Positions 15,355-23,489 of a DNA stretch of 32,565 nt are shown piece after piece; position 1 is the first letter of the stretch; each line of letters starts with the position of its first letter. The DNA is from Prevotellaceae bacterium UBA711 (GTDB lineage: Bacteria > Bacteroidota > Bacteroidia > Bacteroidales > Bacteroidaceae), in the NCBI GenBank assembly GCA_002297545.1, contig DBLZ01000039.1:1-32565 (forward strand), read 5' to 3'. Below the pieces are notes generated by a model that was not told where the DNA came from, searched no databases, and saw only the letters and a program-made list of their open reading frames with translations. The translations under genes and the position numbers were made by a program.

Positions 15355-16026
15355 ATGACACAGAAAAAGAAGACAGCTCCAGTTAACGAGATTGACGAGA
15401 CTATCGTTGCAGGCACTGGGTTTGTAGAGAGAAACATCAAGACCTTGTCCTACACCGTAGGTGGTATCCTGGCCGTTATAATCTTGGCTTTGATTATCTA
15501 CCAGTATTACATCGTACCACGTAATGCCGAGGCTGCCGACAACATTGCCGTGGCAGAGCAATTGTTCCTGTCCGGTGATTATGAGAAGGCCCTCAATGGT
15601 GACGGTACCAATGCAGGTTTCCTCCAGATTGTAGACAAATATGGTTCTACGCCCAGCGGCAATCTTGCCAGCCTGTATGCCGGTCTTTGCTATGCTCATA
15701 CCGACAAGGCCGAGGAGGCAGTGAAGTATCTTGAGGATTACGATGCATGTGGTGACATGATGGTAAGTAATGCGGCCCTGGGTGCCTTAGGTAACTGCTA
15801 TGCACAGTTGGGGCAGAACGACAAGGCTGCAGCAACCCTGCTGAAAGCAGCCAAGCGTGCCGACAACAATACACTATCCCCCTTGTTCTATCAGCAGGCC
15901 GGACAGCTCTATGAGGCAGTTGGCAACAAGGACAAGGCAATGGACTGCTACAAGACCATCAAGAGCGACTATCCTCAGAGCATGCAGGCTCAGGACATAG
16001 ACAAGTATATCGAGCGTCTGAAGTAA
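15355..16026 (+). CDS. Membrane-anchored tetratricopeptide protein
   Basis: 223 aa with a short basic cytoplasmic N-terminus, one membrane segment at about residues 33-51 (YTVGGILAVIILALIIYQYYI) and a TPR-like periplasmic part. Helical pairs are visible in AEQLFLSGDYEKAL, ASLYAGLCYAHTDKAEEAVKYL, ALGNCYAQLGQNDKAAATLLKAA and FYQQAGQLYEAVGNKDKAMDCY. The layout resembles YfgM/PpiD-associated or other envelope scaffolds. The gene is 12 bp before ribH, so they share a transcript, though a functional link is not obvious. Confidence 0.8.
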   Translation: MTQKKKTAPVNEIDETIVAGTGFVERNIKTLSYTVGGILAVIILALIIYQYYIVPRNAEAADNIAVAEQLFLSGDYEKALNGDGTNAGFLQIVDKYGSTPSGNLASLYAGLCYAHTDKAEEAVKYLEDYDACGDMMVSNAALGALGNCYAQLGQNDKAAATLLKAAKRADNNTLSPLFYQQAGQLYEAVGNKDKAMDCYKTIKSDYPQSMQAQDIDKYIERLK

Positions 16027-16038
16027 GGTATATTCGTT

Positions 16039-16527
16039 ATGGCAAGCGCATTGCATAATTTGAGCGGCTACGATCCTGCCAAGGTTCCTGACGGTAGTGG
16101 CTGGACCATAGGCGTGGTTGTGAGCGAGTGGAACGACGAGGTTACTGGCGCATTGCTGGCAGGGGTCTGTGACACCCTTCAAAAGCATGGTGTGGAGAAG
16201 GGCAGCATTATCGTGAAAACGGTGCCCGGCAGTTTTGAACTCGTTTATGCCTCTGCCGCCATGATAGAGGATACCTGTGTGGATGCCGTGATAGCTTTGG
16301 GTTGCGTCATACGTGGCGACACACCGCATTTCGACTATATCTGCCAAGGTGTCACACAGGGTTTGACTGAGTTGAATGCCAGGGCCGATGTTCCGGTGAT
16401 ATACGGACTGCTCACTTGTGACAATATGCAGCAGGCACAGGACAGATGTGGTGGAGCATGCGGCAACAAGGGTGTCGAATGTGCCGTCGCGGCATTGAAG
16501 ATGATAGCTTTCAGAAAAGAACTTTAG
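16039..16527 (+). CDS. ribH: 6,7-dimethyl-8-ribityllumazine synthase
   Basis: Penultimate step of riboflavin synthesis, joining the ribityl-pyrimidine with dihydroxybutanone phosphate. The 162-aa protein has the family motifs VPGSFELV (residues 62-69) and GCVIRGDTPHFDYIC with catalytic His97. The N-terminal substrate-binding strand reads VVVSEWN. No FMN riboswitch precedes it, consistent with it being the second gene behind the TPR protein. Confidence 0.96.
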   Translation: MASALHNLSGYDPAKVPDGSGWTIGVVVSEWNDEVTGALLAGVCDTLQKHGVEKGSIIVKTVPGSFELVYASAAMIEDTCVDAVIALGCVIRGDTPHFDYICQGVTQGLTELNARADVPVIYGLLTCDNMQQAQDRCGGACGNKGVECAVAALKMIAFRKEL

Positions 16528-16586
16528 GAATTCAACGGAAGCAGGACCGTTTTGTCTGGCTCCATGGAGGAAAACAAGACGAGATA

Positions 16587-16638
16587 AAGAACGACATCAT
16601 GCCGCTTGTGACAAACAAGATGGCGCGATGTCGTTCTT
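16587..16638. terminator. Large hairpin after ribH
   Basis: AAGAACGACATC at 16587-16598 pairs perfectly with GATGTCGTTCTT at 16627-16638, and GCC..CTTG inside can pair with CAAG..GGC. The result is a long interrupted stem about 60 bp after the ribH stop. There is no clear T-run, so it may stop transcription or stabilise the 3' end. Confidence 0.5.
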
Positions 16639-16715
16639 GTGGTATCCGATATGTGGCTCCTGTTCCGTATTTTATAGAATTATTTGCCGTGGTAGAGTAA
16701 ACATTTAGCCGTTTT

Positions 16716-16747
16716 GTTGGCAATAACAGAATAAAAGGTTATCTTTG
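16716..16747 (+). promoter_or_regulatory. Promoter of the WecA-like gene
   Basis: -33 GTTG at 16716-16719 inside GTTTTGTTGG, 20 nt spacer, -7 TATCTTTG at 16740-16747, 55 nt before the ATG at 16803. Confidence 0.65.
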
Positions 16748-16802
16748 CAACTGCAATGATACGAAGCCATACGCATAGGTAAGCATTAAATAAGTTGAAG
16801 CC

Positions 16803-18077
16803 ATGAATATATACATAGCCTTATTGATATTGTTCCCTGTTTTCGTTTCGATAGTGGCAGTTCGTTGGATATACTTCAAGATATTGAAGGTAGCCAAGAG
16901 CAAGAACCTTGTGGACAATCCGGATGCGCGCAAGTTGCAGAAGTCTCCGGTGCCCGTGGTGGGTGGCTTGGCGGTCTTCTTTGGATTGATGTTCGGACTA
17001 TTGGCAGGCAGTGCCGTGTCCAATGTGTTTGCGACAGAGTTCTCGGCGTTCCCGCTTGGTATATCGTTCATGGACATGCTTCCCGTAGTATTGGGAATGA
17101 GCGTGATGTTATATATAGGATGTATGGATGATGTCTCTGGTCTCTCTCCGATGTCACGTCTGATCATTGAGGTGCTTGTCATTTCTATGCTGGTGCTCTC
17201 CACGGGGTCATCCATAGACAGCCTGCATGGTTTGTGGGGAGTAGGGCAGTTGTCCATGTGGATCGCCTTCCCTTTGACGGTGTTTGCCTGCGTGGGAATC
17301 ATAAATGCGGTAAATATGGTGGATGGTGTCAATGGCTTGTCTTCCGGCATTTGCATCTCATGCAGTTTGCTCTGCGGCATACATTTTACACTCAGCGGTG
17401 ACTGGTGCAATGCGGTTCTGGCATTCTGCATGGCGGCGTCTTTGGTGCCGTTCTTTGTTCACAATGTCTTTGGCAACACCAGCCGCATGTTCATAGGTGA
17501 TGCCGGTACGATGGTGCTTGGTTTGCTCATGTCGTGGTTCGTAATAAGCATCATGCATGATGGAGTGGCTTTCAATGCACTGGGGAATGAGGGGTGTCCC
17601 ACCGCTATGGTAGTGGCGCTGTTTGCCGTGCCGGTGGCTGACACATTGCGGGTCATGACCATGCGAGTAGTCAACGGCAATAGTCCGTTCAGCCCGGACA
17701 AGACCCATTTGCATCATGCTTTTGTGGGCTTGGGCGTCAGCCATAGTGTCACCATGTTGTCGGAGATATTTATTGGCTTTATGGTAGTGTTGGCATGGGT
17801 CGTATCGGTTTGGTTGGGCGCATCGTATGAGTTGCAGTTTTATATTGTAGTGCTTGTGGCCGCCGTTCTGGTATGGGGAACATATTTCTTCCTCTTGCAT
17901 GAGCAGGTATCCAACTCACGTATAGGTCGTGGACTAAGGACATTCTCACCGCGCACCCACATGGGACAAACCGAGTGGTGGCAGCGCATTTCCTATTTCC
18001 TTGATGCACCGGAGCTGACTGAGCCTGAGCGCAAAGACTTGAAGGAAAAGCTCAGACGCAAGTTCTCCAACTACTAA
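16803..18077 (+). CDS. Polyprenyl-phosphate sugar-1-phosphate transferase (WecA/TagO/MraY family)
   Basis: Polytopic membrane enzyme that starts envelope glycans by moving a HexNAc-1-phosphate from UDP-sugar to undecaprenyl phosphate on the cytoplasmic face. The 424-aa protein has about ten hydrophobic segments. Family motifs: NPDARKLQKSPVPVVGG, the Mg-binding Asp109-Asp110 (CMDDVSGLSP), NAVNMVDGVNGL, FIGDAGTM and the histidine-rich SPDKTHLHH. It lacks the MraY-specific pattern and is closer to the WecA/WbpL branch. The MsbA-type exporter gene follows 79 bp downstream. It likely primes O-antigen, capsule or protein O-glycan synthesis; which one cannot be told here. Confidence 0.9.
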   Translation: MNIYIALLILFPVFVSIVAVRWIYFKILKVAKSKNLVDNPDARKLQKSPVPVVGGLAVFFGLMFGLLAGSAVSNVFATEFSAFPLGISFMDMLPVVLGMSVMLYIGCMDDVSGLSPMSRLIIEVLVISMLVLSTGSSIDSLHGLWGVGQLSMWIAFPLTVFACVGIINAVNMVDGVNGLSSGICISCSLLCGIHFTLSGDWCNAVLAFCMAASLVPFFVHNVFGNTSRMFIGDAGTMVLGLLMSWFVISIMHDGVAFNALGNEGCPTAMVVALFAVPVADTLRVMTMRVVNGNSPFSPDKTHLHHAFVGLGVSHSVTMLSEIFIGFMVVLAWVVSVWLGASYELQFYIVVLVAAVLVWGTYFFLLHEQVSNSRIGRGLRTFSPRTHMGQTEWWQRISYFLDAPELTEPERKDLKEKLRRKFSNY

Positions 18078-18156
18078 TGATGTGTAGGCCTGTGACCAAG
18101 TGTGTGCCAATTCGAACAATGCGGTACGCTCTCTTATTGACATCGAACCAACATTT

Positions 18157-19992
18157 ATGCTGAAGCAATTCTTACAGATAATGGGGCGCTACCTGAAGCC
18201 GTACCGTAAGTACTTGGTGGGCTCCGTAGTGCTGAACTTCTGTTCTCAGTGGATGAACGTCTTTTCTTTCGTAGTGCTGATTCCCATCTTGAATATCCTT
18301 TTCAAGATAGACAGCACACAGTACTTCTACAAGGAATGGACTTGGAGTACATTGAACAAGGAGTTGGTGGTCAACAACGGCTACGCTTACGTGCAGGAAC
18401 TCATTGCCGAGTACGGAGCCTTTGTGACTCTTGTCATGATGGGCGTGGCATTGGTGCTGATGACCGGCATAAAGACATTTGGCTACTTTGCGTCCAGTGC
18501 CGTTATGGTGCCGTTGCGTACCGGCGTGGTGCGTGACATACGCACGGAACTATATAATAAGGTATTGCGATTGCCCTTGAGTTTCTTTTCCGAAGAGCGC
18601 AAGGGCGATATAATTGCCCGTATGAGTGCCGATGCCCAGTGTGTGGAGAGTGCGGTGATGTCTTCTGTGGACATGATGATACGTCAGCCCATTGCTATCG
18701 CAGTTTGCTTCATTACCATGATTGCCGTCAGCTGGGAACTGACACTTTTTGTCATTATCGTCGCACCTGCGGCCGGATGGGTGATGGGTAAGGTCAGCCG
18801 CAAGTTGAAAGGTCAGTCTGCAGAGGTTCAGCGTCGTTGGGGTGACATCATTGCCCAGTTGGACGAGACTCTCGGTGGTTTACGCATTATCAAGGCGTTC
18901 ATAGCAGAGAAGAAGATGTCCGACCGCTTTGCGGCTATCAATGAAGAATATCGTGCAGGCATGACCGATATGGTTATAAGGCAGAATGCCGCACACCCCA
19001 TGTCTGAGTTCCTCGGCACGTTGATAATCGTAGTGGTACTGTGGTTCGGCGGCTGGCTGATCCTCAATGGCACAAACATGATAGACGCATCTACCTTCAT
19101 CTTCTACATGGTGATACTGTACAGCGTCATCAATCCCCTGAAGGATCTCTCCAAGACTTCCTACCAGATCCCCCAGGGGCTTGCCTCCATGGATCGCATA
19201 GACTTTATCCTGCAGGCCGAGAACCCAATCAAGGAACTTGATGCTCCACAGCCATTGACGTCCTTTGAACATGAAGTGCAATTGCAAGATGTCGGCTTCC
19301 ATTACCAGGAAGGGCGCGATGTTTTGAAGCACATCAATCTCACCGTACCCAAGGGCAAGACCATTGCATTGGTGGGGCAGTCGGGGAGTGGCAAGTCTAC
19401 ACTTGTCGACCTCATCCCACGTTACCATGACGTGTGCCAGGGCAAGATAACGATCGACGGCAAGGATGTGCGCGATGTTGGTATACGCCAATTACGTTCC
19501 CTCATAGGGAATGTCAATCAGGAGGCCATACTTTTCAACGACACCTTCTACAACAACATCACCTTTGGCGTGGAGCATGCCACAATGGAGCAGGTGGTAG
19601 CTGCGGCACGTATCGCCAACGCCCACGATTTCATCATGGAGAGCGAGTACGGCTACAACACGATGATAGGTGACCGTGGTGGCAGGCTGTCCGGCGGACA
19701 GCGCCAGAGAGTGAGCATTGCCAGAGCCATATTGAAGAACCCTCCCATACTTATCTTGGACGAAGCTACTTCGGCCTTGGACACCGAGTCCGAACGTTTG
19801 GTGCAGGAAGCCTTGGAGCGTTTGATGAAAAGCCGTACGACTATCGCCATAGCACATCGCTTGTCCACTATCAAGAATGCCGACGAGATATATGTCCTGT
19901 ATGAAGGCGAGATAGTGGAACACGGTAAGCACGACGAGTTGATAGCCAGGAACGGATACTACAAGCGCCTCTACGATATGCAGCAACTGTAG
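18157..19992 (+). CDS. MsbA-type ABC exporter
   Basis: 611-aa half-transporter with a membrane domain (about residues 1-330, six segments) fused to an ABC ATPase. ATPase motifs: Walker A VGQSGSGKST near residue 405, signature LSGGQRQR near 510, Walker B ILILDEATSALD and the switch AHRLST. The ATG at 18157 (MLKQFLQIMGRYLKPYRKYL) is chosen; an earlier GTG at 18100 adds 19 unconserved residues. Family members flip lipid A core, lipid-linked oligosaccharides or drugs. Placement after the WecA-like gene favours a lipid or lipid-linked glycan substrate. Confidence 0.85.
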   Translation: MLKQFLQIMGRYLKPYRKYLVGSVVLNFCSQWMNVFSFVVLIPILNILFKIDSTQYFYKEWTWSTLNKELVVNNGYAYVQELIAEYGAFVTLVMMGVALVLMTGIKTFGYFASSAVMVPLRTGVVRDIRTELYNKVLRLPLSFFSEERKGDIIARMSADAQCVESAVMSSVDMMIRQPIAIAVCFITMIAVSWELTLFVIIVAPAAGWVMGKVSRKLKGQSAEVQRRWGDIIAQLDETLGGLRIIKAFIAEKKMSDRFAAINEEYRAGMTDMVIRQNAAHPMSEFLGTLIIVVVLWFGGWLILNGTNMIDASTFIFYMVILYSVINPLKDLSKTSYQIPQGLASMDRIDFILQAENPIKELDAPQPLTSFEHEVQLQDVGFHYQEGRDVLKHINLTVPKGKTIALVGQSGSGKSTLVDLIPRYHDVCQGKITIDGKDVRDVGIRQLRSLIGNVNQEAILFNDTFYNNITFGVEHATMEQVVAAARIANAHDFIMESEYGYNTMIGDRGGRLSGGQRQRVSIARAILKNPPILILDEATSALDTESERLVQEALERLMKSRTTIAIAHRLSTIKNADEIYVLYEGEIVEHGKHDELIARNGYYKRLYDMQQL

Positions 19993-20015
19993 TGTCATCA
20001 TATTATTATTTCCAA

Positions 20016-20651
20016 ATGATGCATTCTACACATCCGCAGCAGTGGCGTATAGCTATCGTGGAACCCAATGTCTTGGCCTGCATAGGATTGCAACGTCTCC
20101 TAACGGAATTGTTCCCCATGGTCGAGACAGTGGCGTGTGAGTCCTTCACGGAACTGCAACAGCATGCTGGGACAACGTTCGTACATTACTTCATCTCTTC
20201 GAGGATTTACTTTGAGTATGCCCAGTATTTCCGTGCAGGCAATGCGCCGTGCATAGTGCTGGTCAATGGCGACATGTCCATACATGGTGTGGCCACGCTC
20301 AATGTATGCCAAGGCCAGGCATCCTTGATCCGCGATTTGATAAAATTGCAGCATTCCGGCCATAGCAGCCATCCTTCCACAGAGTTGGCCATGGCTTCCG
20401 TCTTGTCGCCAGATGGCAAGGTTCCTGCCATGTCCGTTAGGAACACGGCCGAAAGCCAGCTCTCCTCACGTGAGGTTGAGGTGGCGGTGTTGCTATGCCA
20501 AGGATATATAAATAAGGAAGTGGCCGACCAGTTGGGCATCGGCCTTACTACGGTCATCACTCATCGCAGGAACATCATGGAGAAGCTCAAGGCCAAGTCA
20601 TTGGCCGATGTGATAGTCTATTGCGTTATGAACGGCATATACGCGGTCTGA
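20016..20651 (+). CDS. LuxR-type regulator with degenerate receiver domain
   Basis: 211-aa regulator. The C-terminal NarL/LuxR helix-turn-helix is clear: LSSREVEVAVLLCQGYINKEVADQLGIGLTTVITHRRNIMEKL, about residues 145-190. The N-terminus has the length and strand pattern of a response-regulator receiver (RIAIVEPNVLACIGLQRLL). However, the acidic pair is E-P rather than D-D, and serines stand where the phosphate-accepting Asp is expected (HYFISSRIYF). Phosphorylation control is therefore unlikely. An ATG at 20016 (or 20019) is chosen over the GTG at 19992 that overlaps the exporter stop. It is 23 bp downstream of the exporter gene, so probably in its operon; targets are unknown. It converges on the flippase-like gene only 14 bp away. 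Confidence 0.78.
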   Translation: MMHSTHPQQWRIAIVEPNVLACIGLQRLLTELFPMVETVACESFTELQQHAGTTFVHYFISSRIYFEYAQYFRAGNAPCIVLVNGDMSIHGVATLNVCQGQASLIRDLIKLQHSGHSSHPSTELAMASVLSPDGKVPAMSVRNTAESQLSSREVEVAVLLCQGYINKEVADQLGIGLTTVITHRRNIMEKLKAKSLADVIVYCVMNGIYAV

Positions 20652-20665
20652 GGCCTTGGCAAGCG

Positions 20666-21700
20666 TCACTGTTTACCAAGCTTCATCAGCATAAGGCCTA
20701 TCAGTATCCATACTATTTCCCTCACACGGCAGATGATGCTGACAAATATGCCGAGTGCAGCAGACAGGCCGAGTGCAGCTATTGACAATACAAAGCCTCC
20801 CTCCTGCACTCCAAGTTGCATGGGCAGGAAACCTACAAGATTTGCAAGCAGGGAGGTGAGGGCCAGTATGAGTATCGAGTGCATGAAGGTCAGCGCCAAG
20901 CCCTCGAAGCCGCCTCCGCAGTCTATGTTGAAGAGCAGCAGCATAAACATTATCTCAAAGCTCTGCACTATGCGTGCAATGTATTCCAACGACAAACTGC
21001 AATAGAACAGCTTTCGGCCATGTTGATGCAGCGATGCTATCTGTGTGTCTATATTGGCCAGGGCCTTGGCATGTTGTTCCTGAAAGCGTGCGCTCCATTC
21101 CCTCAGTCCGGGTATTTTGCCTATAAGTCTTATTGTCTTCCTCACCAGACCGTGGCGGTATCCCTTCGCAAAGAGATATATCGCAATCAGGCAGAAGACG
21201 ATGATTATGCCCAGCGTGATGCCAATGGTGGCATTGAGTGGCAGGTCACCGACGGCGGCAAGGTATAGGTACAGAAATATGGACGAGAACCAGAAGAGGA
21301 AGTGGGCAAACACGTGCATCATTGCATATAGGATAACCGATGATGCTGCGTGCTGCTTGCTTATGTTCTTGGACAGTTCCATGATGCGGTACGGTTCGCC
21401 GCCAAGGCCTCCCACGGGTGTGGCATAATTCAGCGCATAACCGGTGACAGTCAGGCGCATGATGCGCCAAAATCCGACTTGCTCGTTCTCGTCTTTACAG
21501 CCCTTGATGGTGCATTGCCAAGCCAATGCGTTGATGCCATAGATTACAAACCATACGCCTATGATGGGAATGAGCCAGTAGCCGGCGCGGCACAGATGCT
21601 GCCACAGTTCTACGAAACTGACATCGAACGTCAGTAGCATGACGATGACCGCTACTACGCCGAGTAGGAAGAATATGTTGTTGAGCCGTTGTTTTGTCAT
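20666..21700 (-). CDS. Flippase-like membrane protein (LPG synthase TM / UPF0104 family)
   Basis: 344-aa polytopic protein with about eight hydrophobic segments and the features of the lysylphosphatidylglycerol-synthase transmembrane family. These include the ALNYATPVGGLGGEPYRI loop (about residues 90-107) and the C-terminal NLVGFLPMQLGVQEGGF segment. Members without a soluble synthase domain are thought to flip or modify lipid-linked compounds (the MprF and AglD families are relatives). It is the last gene of the four-gene minus-strand operon, 56 bp after the CDP-alcohol transferase, so it may move that enzyme's product across the membrane. Confidence 0.85.
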   Translation of the reverse strand: MTKQRLNNIFFLLGVVAVIVMLLTFDVSFVELWQHLCRAGYWLIPIIGVWFVIYGINALAWQCTIKGCKDENEQVGFWRIMRLTVTGYALNYATPVGGLGGEPYRIMELSKNISKQHAASSVILYAMMHVFAHFLFWFSSIFLYLYLAAVGDLPLNATIGITLGIIIVFCLIAIYLFAKGYRHGLVRKTIRLIGKIPGLREWSARFQEQHAKALANIDTQIASLHQHGRKLFYCSLSLEYIARIVQSFEIMFMLLLFNIDCGGGFEGLALTFMHSILILALTSLLANLVGFLPMQLGVQEGGFVLSIAALGLSAALGIFVSIICRVREIVWILIGLMLMKLGKQ

Positions 21701-21756
21701 TGGTGCAAAGGAACGTTACATGTGGTATGGAGAATGGAACTGGGCTGGGCCAAAGG

Positions 21757-22740
21757 TTATGCAATTTTGTCGGCAATGGCCTTGCAGAACGCTTCGTGCC
21801 TTCTGTTGATATACATGGCGAGCAGAGACATGCATACGATTTCGAAGATGAAGTTCATGGCCGGTACGTCTGCCAGACAGAAGACAAAGAACATGCCGGC
21901 ACGGAAGTTGAACGTCAGCATGGCGTTCCATCCCATGATGGCCTTCGAGCATCTGTGAAACTCGTCACGTATATCCTGCGGCATGTTGTCCGCGCTGCCG
22001 TACTTGTCCTTTATTACAGCCATGAGACGCTGGAATTGTGGCGTCTGCTCTTCCTGCTTGCGTGTGTATCCGACATAAGAGTGTAGGAAGGTCTTCACTA
22101 TCAGGTTCCCCTCCCATGGAGTCTGGTCATAGAGTTGTTGTTGCTTCGTGGAGTTGTCCAGTTCGCTGCCTTTTTCTCCTTTAAGGAAGAACAGGTGTAT
22201 CTGTATGTAATAGTCGGCCATACGCTGCTGCCCTCCCATGCCCACGAAGCCGGATATAAGTGCCAGGATCAGCACTACGCCGGTGGCAACGAGGGCATTC
22301 GTGTCCGTGTCGGGTATGCCAAACCAGCCGAACTCTATGCTGTGGTGATTGTAGAACCTCCATACCAGGGCCAAATATATGGGTACAAACCACGCAAAGC
22401 CGGCCAGACCATCGAGTATTCGCCCGATCTGGCTTTTCTTGCCGGTCATGCGTGCCAGCTGCCCGTCGGTGCAGTCGTATATATCTGCCTGGATGAGCAG
22501 CAGAACGGCTATGATGTTGAGCATGAATCCATGCATGCCCTCGTAGTAAAAACTGCCATGGGCATAGAACACGCAGCTGCCCGCCCCTATAATCATGGAC
22601 AGGATGGTCACCGTGTTGGGATGTATGTCCATGCGTGCAAACAGCACTGCCCACAAGTAGCTCAGCGGGCGCACGACACGATAGTCAAGCCAATCCTCCG
22701 TTTCCGATGACTTGAGTGTCTTCTGTATCTTTTCGTTCAT
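21757..22740 (-). CDS. CDP-alcohol phosphotransferase with variant active-site motif
   Basis: 327-aa membrane enzyme of the family that moves a phospho-alcohol from a CDP-linked donor to an alcohol acceptor, or the reverse. The signature is Asp89-x-x-Asp92-Gly93-x-x-Ala96-Arg97, eight residues, Gly106-x-x-x-Asp110. The fourth Asp expected at position 114 is Gly (DGLAG). After the third or fourth membrane segment a hydrophilic stretch of about 110 residues (roughly 180-290) precedes two more segments, unlike the usual ~200-aa members. It lies 14 bp after the cytidylyltransferase gene, whose product is a likely donor. Donor and acceptor are not predictable from sequence. Confidence 0.85.
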   Translation of the reverse strand: MNEKIQKTLKSSETEDWLDYRVVRPLSYLWAVLFARMDIHPNTVTILSMIIGAGSCVFYAHGSFYYEGMHGFMLNIIAVLLLIQADIYDCTDGQLARMTGKKSQIGRILDGLAGFAWFVPIYLALVWRFYNHHSIEFGWFGIPDTDTNALVATGVVLILALISGFVGMGGQQRMADYYIQIHLFFLKGEKGSELDNSTKQQQLYDQTPWEGNLIVKTFLHSYVGYTRKQEEQTPQFQRLMAVIKDKYGSADNMPQDIRDEFHRCSKAIMGWNAMLTFNFRAGMFFVFCLADVPAMNFIFEIVCMSLLAMYINRRHEAFCKAIADKIA

Positions 22741-22754
22741 GTGTGAGGATTATA

Positions 22755-23489
22755 TCAGTACAACTCTGAGGGGATGTGTTCTTTTGCGCTCTCGAAGTCT
22801 TCAACGGTATCCAGCTCGCACGAGAACAAGCCGGTGACATCCAGCATCTTGAACGTGTGCCCCTTGGGGATGAGCCGTTCAAATGCCAGCTCGTAGAAAC
22901 GGTCCTTCAGGTGCTCTTTATCCATCATCGCCTCCAGTTCTTCGTACAATGCACGTGAATACGCGGCACCGAACTTCTCTATGCCCAGGCTCTCGCCGGC
23001 GGCCTTGTCGGGGGGGCAGGTCTTGCTTATTTCGGTTATGTCGCCCTCGTCCGTGGTCACCACCTTCATTTCCTCTTCGCTCAGAGGATGCTTTATCAGG
23101 GTCAGCACATTGTCGGCATGCTCGGCCAGTACCTTCTTCACTATAAGAGGGTCATACAGCAGATCGCTGTCCAACAGCAGGAACGCTTCGCCGTCCACGG
23201 CCTTGCGTGCAAGCCATAGGGAATAGATGTTGTTGGTCGTGTCGTACACCTTATTATATATATACTCCACGCTGACGGCATCTCCGTACGTGTCCTTCAC
23301 GAAATTCTCTATCATGTCATGCAGGTATCCGGTCACGATCACAAACTCCCTGATGCCAGCAGCCATGATGTTGTCCATAGAGCGTTGCAGCAACGGGCGT
23401 GAGCCAATGTTCAGCAGGCACTTGGGTGTGTTGTTGGTCAGGGGTCTGAGGCGTGACGCCATGCCTGCCGCAAGAATAACAGCTTTCAT
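22755..23489 (-). CDS. LicC/PntC-like CTP:phospho-alcohol cytidylyltransferase
   Basis: 244-aa nucleotidyltransferase. The nucleotide-binding loop is LAAGMASRLRPLTNNTPKCLL (residues 6-26; Lys23 is the conserved lysine), the metal-binding Asp pair is D107-S-D109, and TTNNIYSLW (84-92) matches the substrate region of phosphocholine and 2-aminoethylphosphonate cytidylyltransferases. It should make a CDP-linked alcohol or amine head group. Its ATG overlaps the stop of the PLP-enzyme gene by 4 bp, implying coupled translation. Relatives also activate inositol phosphate or sugar phosphates, so the substrate is open. Confidence 0.85.
   Translation of the reverse strand: MKAVILAAGMASRLRPLTNNTPKCLLNIGSRPLLQRSMDNIMAAGIREFVIVTGYLHDMIENFVKDTYGDAVSVEYIYNKVYDTTNNIYSLWLARKAVDGEAFLLLDSDLLYDPLIVKKVLAEHADNVLTLIKHPLSEEEMKVVTTDEGDITEISKTCPPDKAAGESLGIEKFGAAYSRALYEELEAMMDKEHLKDRFYELAFERLIPKGHTFKMLDVTGLFSCELDTVEDFESAKEHIPSELY

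Noticed and set aside
18100..18156. GTG-initiated extension of the ABC exporter by 19 residues
   Set aside because: The added residues have no conserved pattern; the ATG at 18157 starts with the usual basic, amphipathic N-terminus.
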